Positions 10,851 to 24,153 of a stretch of 64,000 nt of DNA are shown here, in pieces; the first letter of the stretch is position 1; the number at the start of each line of letters is the position of its first letter. The notes beneath the pieces were generated by a model, which was given only the letters and a program-made list of their open reading frames with translations, was not told the origin of the DNA and made no database searches. Position numbers and translations under genes: made by a program. Source of the DNA: Rhizomys pruinosus (taxonomy: Eukaryota; Chordata; Mammalia; Rodentia; Spalacidae); contig VZQC01000356.1 in the NCBI GenBank assembly GCA_009823505.1, forward strand, positions 607,593 through 671,592, in the 5' to 3' direction.

Positions 10851-11216
10851 GCAGCAGGCAGAGGAATGAAAGTCTTGTCTGTTAGGTCTGGGCTCTCCAG
10901 AATCCCAAGGGATACAGGTGCCCACTTCTTCCATAAACTGTCAATCTTCTGACCCCTTCCTTTGTACCTGAGGTCCCACCCCATGGGTATAAATGGGTGG
11001 ACCCCAGCTGCCATCTCTCTCTCTGCTCCTCTCTCTCTGTCCCTCACTCTCTGTCCCTCTCTCTCTGCCCTTGCCCCCTTTCTGCCCCTGCCCCTGCCAT
11101 GCTTTCTGGTTCCACCATGTGTCTGCAGGTGGCTGCACTGGCAGCCCACATGGAAGTAAAGCATCTTCCTGGAGTGACTTAAGCCTCATGTGCCTTTTTA
11201 TCTGGGGGCTGGGGGT
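10851..11216. repeat. CT-rich low-complexity region
   Basis: About 11015-11100 is imperfect ctctct/ccctgcccc sequence. The open frames here (Ser/Leu-rich on one strand, Arg/Glu-rich on the other) are products of composition. The rest is unassigned. Confidence 0.6.
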
Positions 11217-11425
11217 GCATGGCCTTTTTAAATTCCTTTTATTTGTTGTTTTGTTTTTTTGTTTTTACCCTTTTTTGGTGTTTTCGAGACAGGGTCTCCC
11301 TTATAGTACCAGGTGTCCTGGAGCTCGCTCTGTGAACTACGCTGGCCTTGAACTCACACAGATCTACCTACCTCTGCCTCCTGAGTGCTGGGATTAAAGG
11401 CGTGCACCATCGCATGGCCTTTTTA
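11217..11425 (-). mobile_element. B1 SINE with 14-bp TSD
   Basis: A minus-strand B1 of 11231-11411, from ttttcgagacagggtctccc to attaaaggcgtgcaccatc. The exact 14-mer gcatggccttttta flanks it at 11217-11230 and 11412-11425. Confidence 0.92.
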
Positions 11426-11593
11426 TAACCTAACATTCTGGTGCCATGGACTCAGATCTCCATTTCAAATGCTCCCCTCCCTGGAGCCAGACCATCTTTC
11501 TTTCTTTTTTTCTTTCTTATTTTTTTTTTTGAACCCCTGGACCTGCAAGCTGTGTATTTCTCTGGACAACCAGCTTGCACATTTCAGGATGAG

Positions 11594-11594
<1 letters not shown>

Positions 11595-11644
<50 letters not shown>
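11595..11644. repeat. (TC)n microsatellite
   Basis: About 24 uninterrupted CT units. Predicted Leu/Ser-rich or Arg/Glu-rich peptides across it are meaningless. Confidence 0.95.
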
Positions 11645-11645
<1 letters not shown>

Positions 11646-13295
11646 TCTGCACCTCCTCTCTCCACTTCTCTGAGCCTTAGTCTGCTGCTTCCGTTTTGAA
11701 CCCACTGAGGATAGCAGGCTAAGTTACTGGGTTCATGTGCCTACTCTGGAAACTTCTTTGCAGTTCTTAGGATGCCAGAATTGCAGACTCTAAGGTCCCG
11801 TTCCATAAGTGACCTCCCCTGTGGACTTGGGATTCTGAGCGCACAGGCATGTAGATCCCCATTCCATACTTTCTGAGTTTGAGAAAGGCTGCTTCCTTAA
11901 CATTCAAAAGTACTTTTCAGGCTGAATTTTACTAACCTGTTCTTCCTGCTCTGCACTGCTTTGCTTCCCTCCCCCAACCCCCGCCATGCAGTTTTTCCCC
12001 CTCTCCAACACCACCATGCCCTACTACTTTGTGGCAACCCCCCCACACCTCGCATTCAACCAATTTACGTAGGAGCTTACAACAACTAATGCCATGTTCT
12101 AATTCTCTTGTAATTTATTTAATGTCATGTTCTGATCCTTTCACAATTTTGGTTTTTGGGTTTTAGAGTACCCAAATTTTGATTTTATTGGTTTTTCATC
12201 CATTTCAAAATACAATCAATTTTCATTTTTTTTTTACCTTTGTATGGATAGTTAAGTTTTATAGGCTTTTGTTTGAGATTTTTACATCATTTGGCTTTTT
12301 AACACTGTTCTTTTTTTGTTTTTAATTTTATATTTTGTTTACAAGACATTTGCCTAGTTTTAAGGGATTAATACAGATTTTGGCATTTTCCATTTCATTG
12401 ATTTTGTTTATAAACCCCATTTTATTCAGAAATCCATTTTGTGTCTGCCTCTGGATACAAGTCTCTTTTTCCACTAACTAAATTTATTCTCATTAAATTA
12501 GCCCGTAAAATATGCAAGCCACCAGATTTTCCTGCCTGCCCAGTCCACCATCCTTTGCAGGTGTACACCAACAGCCTGTGCTGCAAAGCACAGTATGGAC
12601 ATACCGGCTGTTTCCACCTAAGTAGATGTATTAAGTGATTCTTTGTAACTGTGACAATTGCAATTAATGGTTCCACAGCCCTGGACAATGATGGACAACT
12701 TTAGATTAAAAAAGGGATTTTCCCATTGTCCAGAGTTAATGGATACAGTTAGGTCATGTGTCTGTCCAACCTGTCTGTGTGTCATAACCTTTTTCATTGT
12801 GTCTTTGTAACTGTCATGAGTCCATGTTCTCCTGTGTATTTATTGTCAAAACAAAGTGGCCATTTCAAACTTCTTTTATTCTATGTTCTGCAAAAAAACA
12901 AAAATTAAATTAAATTCACTTTGGGCATGCCTCTTAAATTTTTTTCAAAGGCCTGATTTGAACCCAGGTTGCTAGGTTTCTACAATGTTTATCTGAAGGT
13001 TTTATTTATCTGTCCAAATTATTCTTTCCCACAGGTATTACAACTAAATAGTTTTATTTTCCAGTTTTTTTTTTTCTAGTTTCCAGACATCTGAAGACCT
13101 GATTTTAACCCTTACCGGTTCACTAACAGATTTTTTTTTTGTTTTATCTTTGCTGTTTTTTTCTCCTATGCTGTGTGGCCATCCTTCCGACCAGAGACCA
13201 TTTTAAAAGTCCCTGGATTCATTCATACTCTGGCACTTGGACATTGGCACAGGGCTTCCAATGCAATCTTTTCCCATTAATAAAAGATTCCCACT
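11645..13295. other. No gene recognised
   Basis: About 1.65 kb that is T-rich in its second half. Frames are short (at most 88 codons) and show no motif. I could assign it to no repeat family. Confidence 0.5.
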
Positions 13296-13599
13296 AATAA
13301 AAGAGCCTAGGGGGCTGGAAAGATGGCCTAGTGGTTAAGAGCGCTGACCACCCTTACAGAGGACCCAGGTTCGATCCCCAGCACCCACATGGCGGCCAAG
13401 AACCGTCTGAAACTCCAATTCCAGGAGAACTCCAGTTCCAGGGGAATCCGACACCCTCTTCTGACCTCCGCGGCATTGCACGACACGGGTGCACAAACTT
13501 GCATGCACACAGTACATTGATACACATACAGAAATAAATAAATGCTGGGCATGGTGGGACACGCCTTTAAAAAAAATAAAAATAAAATAAAAGAGCCTA
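13296..13599 (+). mobile_element. B3-like SINE with terminal B1 stub, 14-bp TSD
   Basis: A full-length young B3-like SINE (13310 to about 13542) has the usual head and B box (aggttcgatcccc). Its AAATAAAT tail is followed by about 27 bp of B1 5' end (gctgggcatggtgggacacg) and then an A-rich tail. The exact 14-mer aataaaagagccta lies at 13296-13309 and 13586-13599, so both parts sit inside one insertion. A stub that keeps the 5' end of B1 is not the 5'-truncated form that independent insertion usually leaves. Confidence 0.88.
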
Positions 13600-13770
13600 A
13601 ATACCTTTGGTTTTATCAGTTCTTTAATTATTGTATATATAATTCTGTTTTCCATCACTTGTTAAAGTATTTCAATAAGTTCATAGTTTTAGAACCAAAG
13701 GTGCAAGACATCATCTCAGCCTTGGCAGTGCAATTAATCAGAGCTGCATGTTTTAAATAATATTTCTGCT

Positions 13771-14360
13771 GAGAACAGCTCAGGCAAGCCCAGGTAGGTG
13801 GATAGCAGCTGAGTGCTTCAGCAAGGCTGGCTGTTGACTGATTTCATCTAGTTAAACCGTTAATCCAGTTGTCTTTGATTGGTTGGCGTTTGTGGCTCTG
13901 GGGGCGGAGTTATCCTCCCTGCCGGTATTAAAAGCAGGGCTGTGTGACTCTCCATCTGAGATCTCGTGAGAACAGCTCAGGCAAGCCCAGGTGGGTGGAC
14001 AGCAGCTGAGTGCTTCAGCAAGGCTGACTGTTGATTGATTTCATCTAGTTAATCGGTTAATCCATTTGTCTTAGATTCGTTGGCTTTCCTGGCTGTGGGG
14101 CAGAGTTACCCTCCCAGCCAATATTAAAGGCAGGGCTGTGTGACTCTCCATCTGAGATCTCCCAAGAATATCTCCGGCAAGCCCAGGTAGGTGGAGAGCA
14201 GCTGAGTGCTTCAGCAAGGCTGACTGTTGACTGATTTCATCTAGTTAATCCATTAATCCAGTTGTCTTTGATTGGTTGGCTTTTGTGGCTGTGGGGGTGG
14301 AGTTATCCTCCCAGCCTGTATTAAAGGCAGGGCCCTGTGACTCTCCCTCTGAGATCTCCG
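13771..14360 (+). repeat. Three tandem ~197-bp units with promoter-like motifs
   Basis: Units begin at 13771, 13968 and 14164, and the next unit's first bases start at 14361. Each holds, in order, a splice-donor-like aagcccaggtrggtgg, a tcatctagttaa motif, an inverted CCAAT box (gattggttgg; altered to gattcgttgg in unit 2), a G-rich box (gggggcggag in unit 1, weaker in the others), a TATA-like tattaaaggcagggc, and tgtgactctccmtctgagatct. The order CCAAT - G-rich - TATA - about 40 bp - GT donor resembles a promoter with first exon, three times over. It could be a monomer array of a retroelement 5' end or a multiplied LTR segment. No coding sequence that would use it is visible downstream. Confidence 0.75.
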
Positions 14361-14458
14361 GAGAACACATTCAGAAGAAAGAAAGTAACACATTCAGAAG
14401 AAAGAAAGAAAAGAATAAAGAAAAGAAGGACAATATCAGATAATTTTTTTTTCTTTGT

Positions 14459-14761
14459 TGGGATAAAATTTCTTATTTTTTTATTTTTTTTAATTTTTTT
14501 TTTAAATTTTATTTATTTCTGTATGTATATGAATGTACTTACTGTCTTGCATGCAGTCTGTGCACCCGTGTCCGTGCAATGCCGCGGAGGTCAGAAGAGG
14601 GTCCAGATTCCCCTGGAACTGGAGTCTCCTGGAATTGGAGTTTCAGACGGTGTCTCTGCCGACCATGTGGGTGCTGGGAGCGAACCCGGGTCCTCTGTAA
14701 GAGCGGGTCGGCGCTCTTAACCACTAGGCCATCTCTCCAGCCCCCCTGGGATAAAATTTCT
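14459..14761 (-). mobile_element. B3-like SINE with 15-bp TSD
   Basis: A minus-strand copy of 14474-14746, ending in the inverted head ctctccagcccc. The exact 15-mer tgggataaaatttct is at 14459-14473 and 14747-14761. The duplicated segment 14585-25703 begins inside this SINE. Confidence 0.9.
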
Positions 14762-15925
14762 AACTATCCTGAGAATCATTCAAGTGACAAAATCTAAAAA
14801 TCTACAAAGAACACTAATAACTAAATAACAATTATAGGAAGTAAATTTATGCAGATAAATGTAGAAGCTAAATAAAAATTCAAGAAAGAAAATTTATCAA
14901 AATAAAATTAAGTGAAATAATTCGAATGGTAGATAACTCTTTGTAAAATTATAATGGGTATTTGGAAATCTAGAACAAACAGCACTGAACAATACGACCA
15001 CAGGAAAAGAAGTGAAAAATAGAAAGCAAAACTTTACAATGAAGGCTGTAGAGAAAATTATCCAATCATTCCCAAGGGAGAAAAATGATACACTTAATAC
15101 ATTGAGAGTACGGCTGTTACCTATAATGGATAAGCAGGAAATTTTAACTCTTAAAATTGAAGGAGGTATCAGAGCAATATAAATACACCTTTTGAGAAGA
15201 ACATCATGTAGAGTACCTGAAGTTTATTTTTCATGAAAAAGGACATCGTTTGAAACTTTTCTGCTCTATTAAAATTGTATAAGTTTGCCTTGGTTATAGC
15301 CTCACTTCCCATAAAATGATGGGAGCCTCACTTCATGTGGTGTGCCAGTCACATTTTTTAATCAACCCTACAGTAAAATATTGACAGAGGAGTTTTTATT
15401 TATTAAAAAGAAAACATGCATGTTCAATGTGTTTAAAATATAGAATTCATTACATGTCAAAATCCAGATAAGAGCATTAAATAAACAATTAAGGTGACAT
15501 AGAAATATAATAGTCTATTGAGTTCCACTTTCAAGGGAATGGCTAAAATGTAAGTAGGATATGAGCAATGTTAAATGCACTATTTTCTAAGATTAGTTTT
15601 CACTTTAATTGAACATGTCTTTTTTTGCTACACGAAGCAAAAATGAAAATATCAATCCATTAATTTTATTGTGCTTTTCATCACTAATTTACTAGAAGTT
15701 CATTCTCCTCATGTGACATGAGTAAAAAATCATTTCAAATAATAAGAATTGGACTTTTTTCTTTCATTAAGGTAGAAAGAGGCCAGCACACCCATATCAC
15801 AGAAAAAGTAAATTTAATTCAAAAAAGAAACCATATCTATAGCTGAGTTATAGTGAGTAACACTGCTGTGCCATTTATACACATTGTCCCCTGTATCAAT
15901 TTTCTGATTATTAAAACTATGAACA

Positions 15926-17243
<1,318 letters not shown>

Positions 17244-17555
17244 CTGAAAATAAAGGTGAGAGAGTAAAACATTCAGTAGGAAGAAATAAAAAGAAATATA
17301 CGAAATAAAATTACTTTTTTGTCTTTTAAGATAGGGTCTTTCTATAGCCCCAGCTGGCCTGTAACTCACTTTGTAGACTGGCCTCTAAACTCAGAGATCG
17401 TGCCTGCCTCTGACCCAGTGCTGAGGGTTAAAGTTAAGCACCACCACGCCTGGCCTTAAAGACAGTTCTTTGCCACCGGTGGTTGCTGGGAATTGAACCT
17501 AGTTTCCTCTGCAGGAGCAGTTGGTGCTCTTAACCGCTGAGCCATTCCAGCCCCC

Positions 17556-18010
17556 GAATAAAATTTCCAAGTGTGCTGATAATCATTCAAGTGACCAAAT
17601 CTAAAAATTAACGGTCATTAGTATCCCGAGATAAAAAATTAAGCAGTGAAATATATGCTAATATAACCAAAGCATTAACCTTCTTAACAGTAGATAAATA
17701 ATTGGATATAAAAATCATAAGGGGCTGGGCCAGGTGTGGTGGCACATGCCTTTAATCCCAGCACTCAGGAGACAATGGTAGGCACATCTCTGTGAGTTCA
17801 AGGCCATCCTGGTCTAATAAGAGTTCCAGGCCAGGTGGGACTAAAGGGAGACCCTTTTCAAAAAAACACAATCATTAGGGACATAAAGAAAGATTACATA
17901 AATAAGAACAGTGCATTGGATCCTCTACCATAGGAAAAATGTGAAAAGTAGAATGGAAAATTTATTTTGAAAGTGTAAGGGAAAATTATCAAATAAATGT
18001 CAATGCCGAA
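17556..18010. repeat. Copy 1 of the dispersed AT-rich unit, with B1
   Basis: Corresponds to 23107-23590 in the second copy; see that entry for content. Confidence 0.6.
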
Positions 18011-20139
18011 AACAATGGGATTAAGTGTCTTTTTTTTTTCTCCATTATCACCCTGTAGTCCCAGCTTCTGGAACTCACTATGAGACCAGACTGTCCTTGA
18101 ACTCACGAGTTCACCCACATTCTGCCTCCAATGCTAGCAGGAGATTAAAGACGTGTACCACCATGCCTGGCCTAAGATATCTAATCTATATATCCAAATC
18201 CCAGGAAAGAAATAGAAATGCAATAAAAAGTATGAAGCAAAGATGTAAATTAAAATAGGGAGAAAATTTAAGCATTAATATTGTTGGATGGATAAATTTG
18301 CAAAAAAATTCATTGTAACAAAGTCAGCACTTTGGCATTTTTTTTTTATTATTATTTTTGTATGTGTAATGAATGTATTGTCTGCATGCAGGTCTGTGCA
18401 CCCGTGTCGTGCCAATGCCGCGGAGGTCAGAAGAGGGTCTCGTATTCCCCTGGAACTGGAGTCTCCTGGAATTGGAGTTTACAGACGTTCTTAGCCGCCA
18501 TGTGGGACTGGGGGATCAACCCGGGTCCTCTGTAAGAGCGTCGTGCTCTTAACCGCTAGGCTATCTCTCCAGCCCGCACTTTGGCATTTATATAAGAGAA
18601 TAGGATATGCAGAGGAGGTGCCACCTTCATACATGAGAACATAGGGAAAATTACAAATGATAACTGGACATGATGATTGGACCTCATCCCAGGAAGAATC
18701 AACATATTAATATTAAAAGGAAGAATATAAATACCAATATTCTAATCAAAGAGAAGAATAACAAATCTTATACAATTTGAATCTCTTCAATCATATTGGG
18801 AAATGAAATATGACCTAAAATTACCAAATAATAGGCAGAAACTGAGAATACTGGAAGGTTAGAATTCAATTGTCACACACTTAACATATCAAATAATAAA
18901 ATATCAGGTAAGATCATCACTGCAGATTAGTAATGCTGAAAATTTACCAGATATAGAACCATTATGCACATTTCTACAAAAGTTAGGATTCCTAATTTCA
19001 TAATATAAAACCTCAGTGGAAAGGAAAGTAAGATCCAATTAGATAATAATTGTGGAATATTTCAGTGCACTCCTCTAAAATCTAAATATAATTTTACCAG
19101 AAAATTTAGGGAAAATTCAAGACAAATTTTTTGGAATTATAACATCTACACAATCCTCATTCAGGAAGTATAAAGAAAATCCATTACCGTAAAAACAATT
19201 ACTATCAGATTTACATAAAACCTTGCTAGTGATGATCGTGTTAGTTTCCGTAAAACAAGCACTGTCTAAAACAAAAATTGTGGGAATTCTTTGTTAATTT
19301 TAAAAGGTGAATAGAACTACATAATAAAAAGAAAGCTGAGTATTTATGTGACTACAGAAAAAACTTAATTAGAATGTTTCATTGGCAAAATAAAAGATAG
19401 AACTTAAAACTCCAATAATAAAGTGAAATGCTATATCCTGCTAGAACTTCTGCAAAAGAGTCCCCTTGTAGTTATCCATAAACTCTGGCTGTGATAATTA
19501 TTTCTGCTCAAGAAAGATTCATACTGTCCCTGACGCACTGGAGGGAAGGGTGTGACAATGTCTAATGTAGGGCTGGACATTTAATTGACTCTTAATCTCA
19601 GCATATTGAGAAGTTGTGGGCCTATGTGTTGTAAATCAAAATCTACTGCAATTAGAAGATTGTCTAATGATATTTGAGAGACACAGAGATCTATGGATAA
19701 AAGGATATGTTATCATGAGTCAGTTTAAAGCTATAGACATTTACCAGAATAATATTAGTTTCTTCCCATATGACATCTGACTTTTCCCTACATGAGTTCT
19801 TATCGTCAATCATCAGAAGGAAGCCTTAAATTTAATTTGAAGTAGGCTGGTACTCCATAACATTCCTGCCACCATTATCACAATGGGCATATCTTTGCAG
19901 GCCAGTCATTACTTAGGTAAAGTCAATGATTAATTTTCAATTGTGCTAAGTAACATAGGATCTTCCAGTATTACAAAAGCTGAAAAGTAAGAATGTTTTC
20001 AGATTGGTATCATCTTGATTTGTCAGTGTTTCTTTGATTCATTTATGTATGTGGTTCAGCTATACATGTGGCTTACCATCAACTGGTTGAAAGTAACCAG
20101 AGCATTAGCAATTGTCTTTAATATTTTCTAGTATATATT

Positions 20140-20140
20140 N
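20140..20140. other. Single-base gap (N) at duplication boundary
   Basis: The base before it is the end of copy 1 of the 5.55-kb repeat, and the base after it starts copy 2 in the middle of a B3-like SINE. Left flank unique to copy 1 and right flank unique to copy 2 is the layout expected when two overlapping contig ends are placed side by side. Confidence 0.9.
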
Positions 20141-20305
20141 CGGAGGTCAGAAGTGGGTGTCGGATTCCCCTGGAACTGGAGTTCTCCTGGAATTGGAGTT
20201 TCAGACGGTTCTCTGCCGCCATGTGGGTGCTGGGGATCGAACCCGGGTCCTCTGTAAGAGCGGTCGGCGCTCTTAACCACTAGGCCATCTCTCCAGCCCC
20301 TGGGA

Positions 20306-20640
20306 TAAAATTTCTAACTATCCTGAGAATCATTCAAGTGACAAAATCTAAAAATCTACAAAGAACACTAATAACTAAATAACAATTATAGGAAGTAAAT
20401 TTATGCAGATAAATGTAGAAGCTAAATAAAAATTCAAGAAAGAAAATTTATCAAAATAAAATTAAGTGAAATAATTCTGAATGGTAGATAACTCTTTGTA
20501 AAATTATAATGGGTATTTGGAAATCTAGAACAAACAGCACTGTATACAATACGACCACAGGAAAGAAGTGAAAAATAGAAAGCAAAACTTTACAATGAAG
20601 GCTGTAGAGAAAATTAGCCAATCATTCCCAAGGGAGAAAA
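20306..20640 (+). repeat. Dispersed AT-rich unit, copy A
   Basis: aatcattcaagtgac.aaatctaaaaat and accacaggaaagaagtgaaaaatagaaagcaaaac recur as related text at 23107-23590 and 36300-36634, in the same order and orientation. The unit lies on the 3' side of the zinc-finger exon. It may be an old mobile element or a piece of a segmental duplication typical of zinc-finger clusters. Confidence 0.6.
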
Positions 20641-21479
20641 ATGATACACTTAATACATTGAGAGTACGGCTGTTACCTATAATGGATAAGCAGGAAATTT
20701 TAACTCTTAACATTGAAGGAGCTATCAGAGCAATATAAATACACCTTTTGAGAAGAACATCATGTAGAGTACCTGAAGTTTATTTTTCATAGAAAAAGGA
20801 CATCGTTTGAAACTTTTCTGCTCTATTAAAATTGTATAAGTTTTGCCTTGTTATTAGCCTTCACTTCCCATAAAATGATATGAGGAAGCCTAACTTCATG
20901 TGGTTGCCAGATCACATTTTTAATCAACACTACAGTAAAATATTGAACAGAGGAGTTTTATTTATTAAAAAGAAAACATATGCATTTTCAAATGTGTTTT
21001 AAAATATAGAATTCATTACATGTCAAAATCCAGATAAGAGCATTAAATAAACAATTAAGGTGACATAGAAATATAATAGTCTATTGAGTTCCACTTTCAA
21101 GGGAATGGCTAAAATGTAAGTAGGATAGGAGTATGTTAAATGCAGTGATTTTCTAAGATTAGTTTTCACTTTAATTGAACATGTCTATTTTTTGCTACAC
21201 GAAGCAAAAATGAAAATATCAATCCATTAATTTTATTGTGCTTTTCATCACTAATTTACTAGAAGTTCATTCTCCTCATGTGACATGAGTAAAAAATCAT
21301 TTCAAATAATAAGAATTGGACTTTTTTCTTTCATTAAGGTAGAAAGAGGCCAGCACACCCATATCACAGAAAAATGTAAATTTAATTCAAAAAAGAAACC
21401 ATATCTATAGCTGAGTTATAGTGAGTAACACTGCTGTGCCATTTATACACATTGTCCCCTGTATCAATTTTCTGATTAT
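20641..21479. other. AT-rich 3' flank of the zinc-finger exon
   Basis: No coding content is seen. On the minus strand it would be the 3' UTR or downstream flank of the zinc-finger exon. I could not pick a polyadenylation site with confidence. Confidence 0.4.
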
Positions 21480-22796
<1,317 letters not shown>

Positions 22797-22868
22797 CTGA
22801 AAATAAAGGTGAGAGAGTAAAACATTCAGTAGGAAGAAATAAAAAGAAATATACTAGAATAAAATTAC

Positions 22869-23012
22869 TTTTTTGTCTTTTTAAGATAGGGTCTTTCTAT
22901 AGCCCCAGCTGGCCTGTAACTCACTTTGTAGACTGGCCTTGAACTCAGAGATGTGCCTGCTTCTGCCTCCTGAGTGCTAGGATTAAAGTCATGCACCACC
23001 ACGCCTGGCTTA
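22869..23012 (-). mobile_element. B1 SINE in the intron of the zinc-finger pseudogene
   Basis: ttttttgtctttttaagatagggtc through ctgcttctgcctcctgagtg to caccacgcctggc is a minus-strand B1. A SINE remnant of the tRNA class follows directly. Confidence 0.9.
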
Positions 23013-23014
23013 AA

Positions 23015-23106
23015 GACAGTTCTTTGCCACCGTGTGGTTGCTGGGAATTGAACCTAGTTCCTCTGCAGGAGCAGTTGGTGCTCTTAACCGCTGAGCCATT
23101 CCAGCC
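23015..23106 (-). mobile_element. B3/B2-class SINE head fragment
   Basis: gtggttgctgggaattgaacc and tgctcttaaccgctgagcc are the inverse of a tRNA-like SINE head; the body is missing. Together with the adjacent minus-strand B1 it makes, on the minus strand, head followed by B1, the order seen in the composite SINEs, but the junction differs. Confidence 0.7.
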
Positions 23107-23276
23107 CCCGAATAAAATTTCCAAGTGTGCTGATAATCATTCAAGTGACCAAATCTAAAAATTAACGGTCATTAGTTCCCGAGATAAAAAATTAAAGCAG
23201 TGAAATATATGCTAATATAACCAAAGCATTAACCTTCTTAACAGTAGATAAATAATTGGATATAAAAATCATAAGG

Positions 23277-23424
23277 GGCTGGCAGGTGTGGTGGCACATG
23301 CCTTTAATCCCAGCACTCAGGAGACAATGGTAGGCACATCTCTGTGAGTTCAAGGCCATCCTGGTCTATATAGAGTTCCAGGCCAGGTGGGACTAAAGGG
23401 AGACCCTGTTTCAAAAAGACAAAC
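23277..23424 (+). mobile_element. B1 SINE
   Basis: ctggcaggtgtggtggcac to agaccctgtttcaaaaagac. Near-repeats of aatcatwaggg on both sides (before 23277 and at about 23428) are a probable TSD. Confidence 0.88.
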
Positions 23425-23590
23425 ACAATCATTAGGGACATAAAGAAAGATTACATAAATAAGAACAGTGCATTGGATCCTCTACCATAGGAAAAATGTG
23501 AAAAGTAGAATGGAAAATTTATTTTGAAAGGTGTAAGGGAAAATTATCAAATAAATGTCAATGCCGAAAAACACAATGGGATTAAGTGTC

Positions 23591-23734
23591 TTTTTTTTCT
23601 CCATTATCACCCTGTAGTCCCAGCTTTCCTGGAACTCACTATGTAGACCAGACTGTCCTTGAACTCACAGAGTTCCACCCACTTCTGCCTCCCAAGTGCT
23701 AGGATTAAAGACGTGTACCACCATGCCTGGCCTA
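23591..23734 (-). mobile_element. B1 SINE
   Basis: ttttttttctccattatcaccctgtagtccc to gtaccaccatgcctggcc, minus strand. It is absent from the paralogous site near 36.47 kb. Confidence 0.88.
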
Positions 23735-23888
23735 AGATATCTAATCTATATATCCAAATCCCAGGAAAGAAATAAGAAATGCAATTAAAAAGTATGAAGC
23801 AAAGATGTAAATTAAAATAGGGAGAAAATTTAAGCATTAATATTGTTGGATGGATAAATTTGCAAAAAAATTCATTGTAACAAAGTCA

Positions 23889-24153
23889 GCACTTTGGCAT
23901 TTTTTTTTTATTATTTATTTTTGTATGTGTATGAATGTATTGTCTGCATGCAGGTCTGTGCACCCGTGTCGTGCAATGCCGCGGAGGTCAGAAGAGGGTC
24001 TCGTATTCCCCTGGAACTGGAGTTCTCCTGGAATTGGAGTTACAGACGGTTCTTAGCCGCCATGTGGGCACTGGGGATCAAACCCGGGTCCTCTGTAAGA
24101 GCGTCGGTGCTCTTAACCGCTAGGCTATCTCTCCAGCCCGCACTTTGGCATTT
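23889..24153 (-). mobile_element. B3-like SINE with 14-bp TSD
   Basis: A minus-strand element of 23903-24139 (tail, then ...ggtcctctgtaagagc, ctctccagccc). The exact 14-mer gcactttggcattt is at 23889-23902 and 24140-24153. Confidence 0.93.

Larger units (their letters stand above)
23107..23880 (+). repeat. Dispersed AT-rich unit, copy B, with two B1 insertions
   Basis: Related to 20306-20640 and 36300-36634. B1 (+) sits at 23277-23424 and B1 (-) at 23591-23734. The 36.3-kb copy reads straight through both points (aattggatatgaaatcatagggg, then acacatgg; later gatattagacatctaatc), so it looks like the empty site for both insertions. Confidence 0.7.

Noticed and set aside
11385..11705. Ser/Leu- or Arg/Glu-rich proteins
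   Set aside because: They translate a (TC)n microsatellite.
13312..13400. tRNA genes at the many tggcctagcggttaagagc / gggttcgatcccc motifs
   Set aside because: These are heads of B3-like SINEs with TSDs and A-rich tails.
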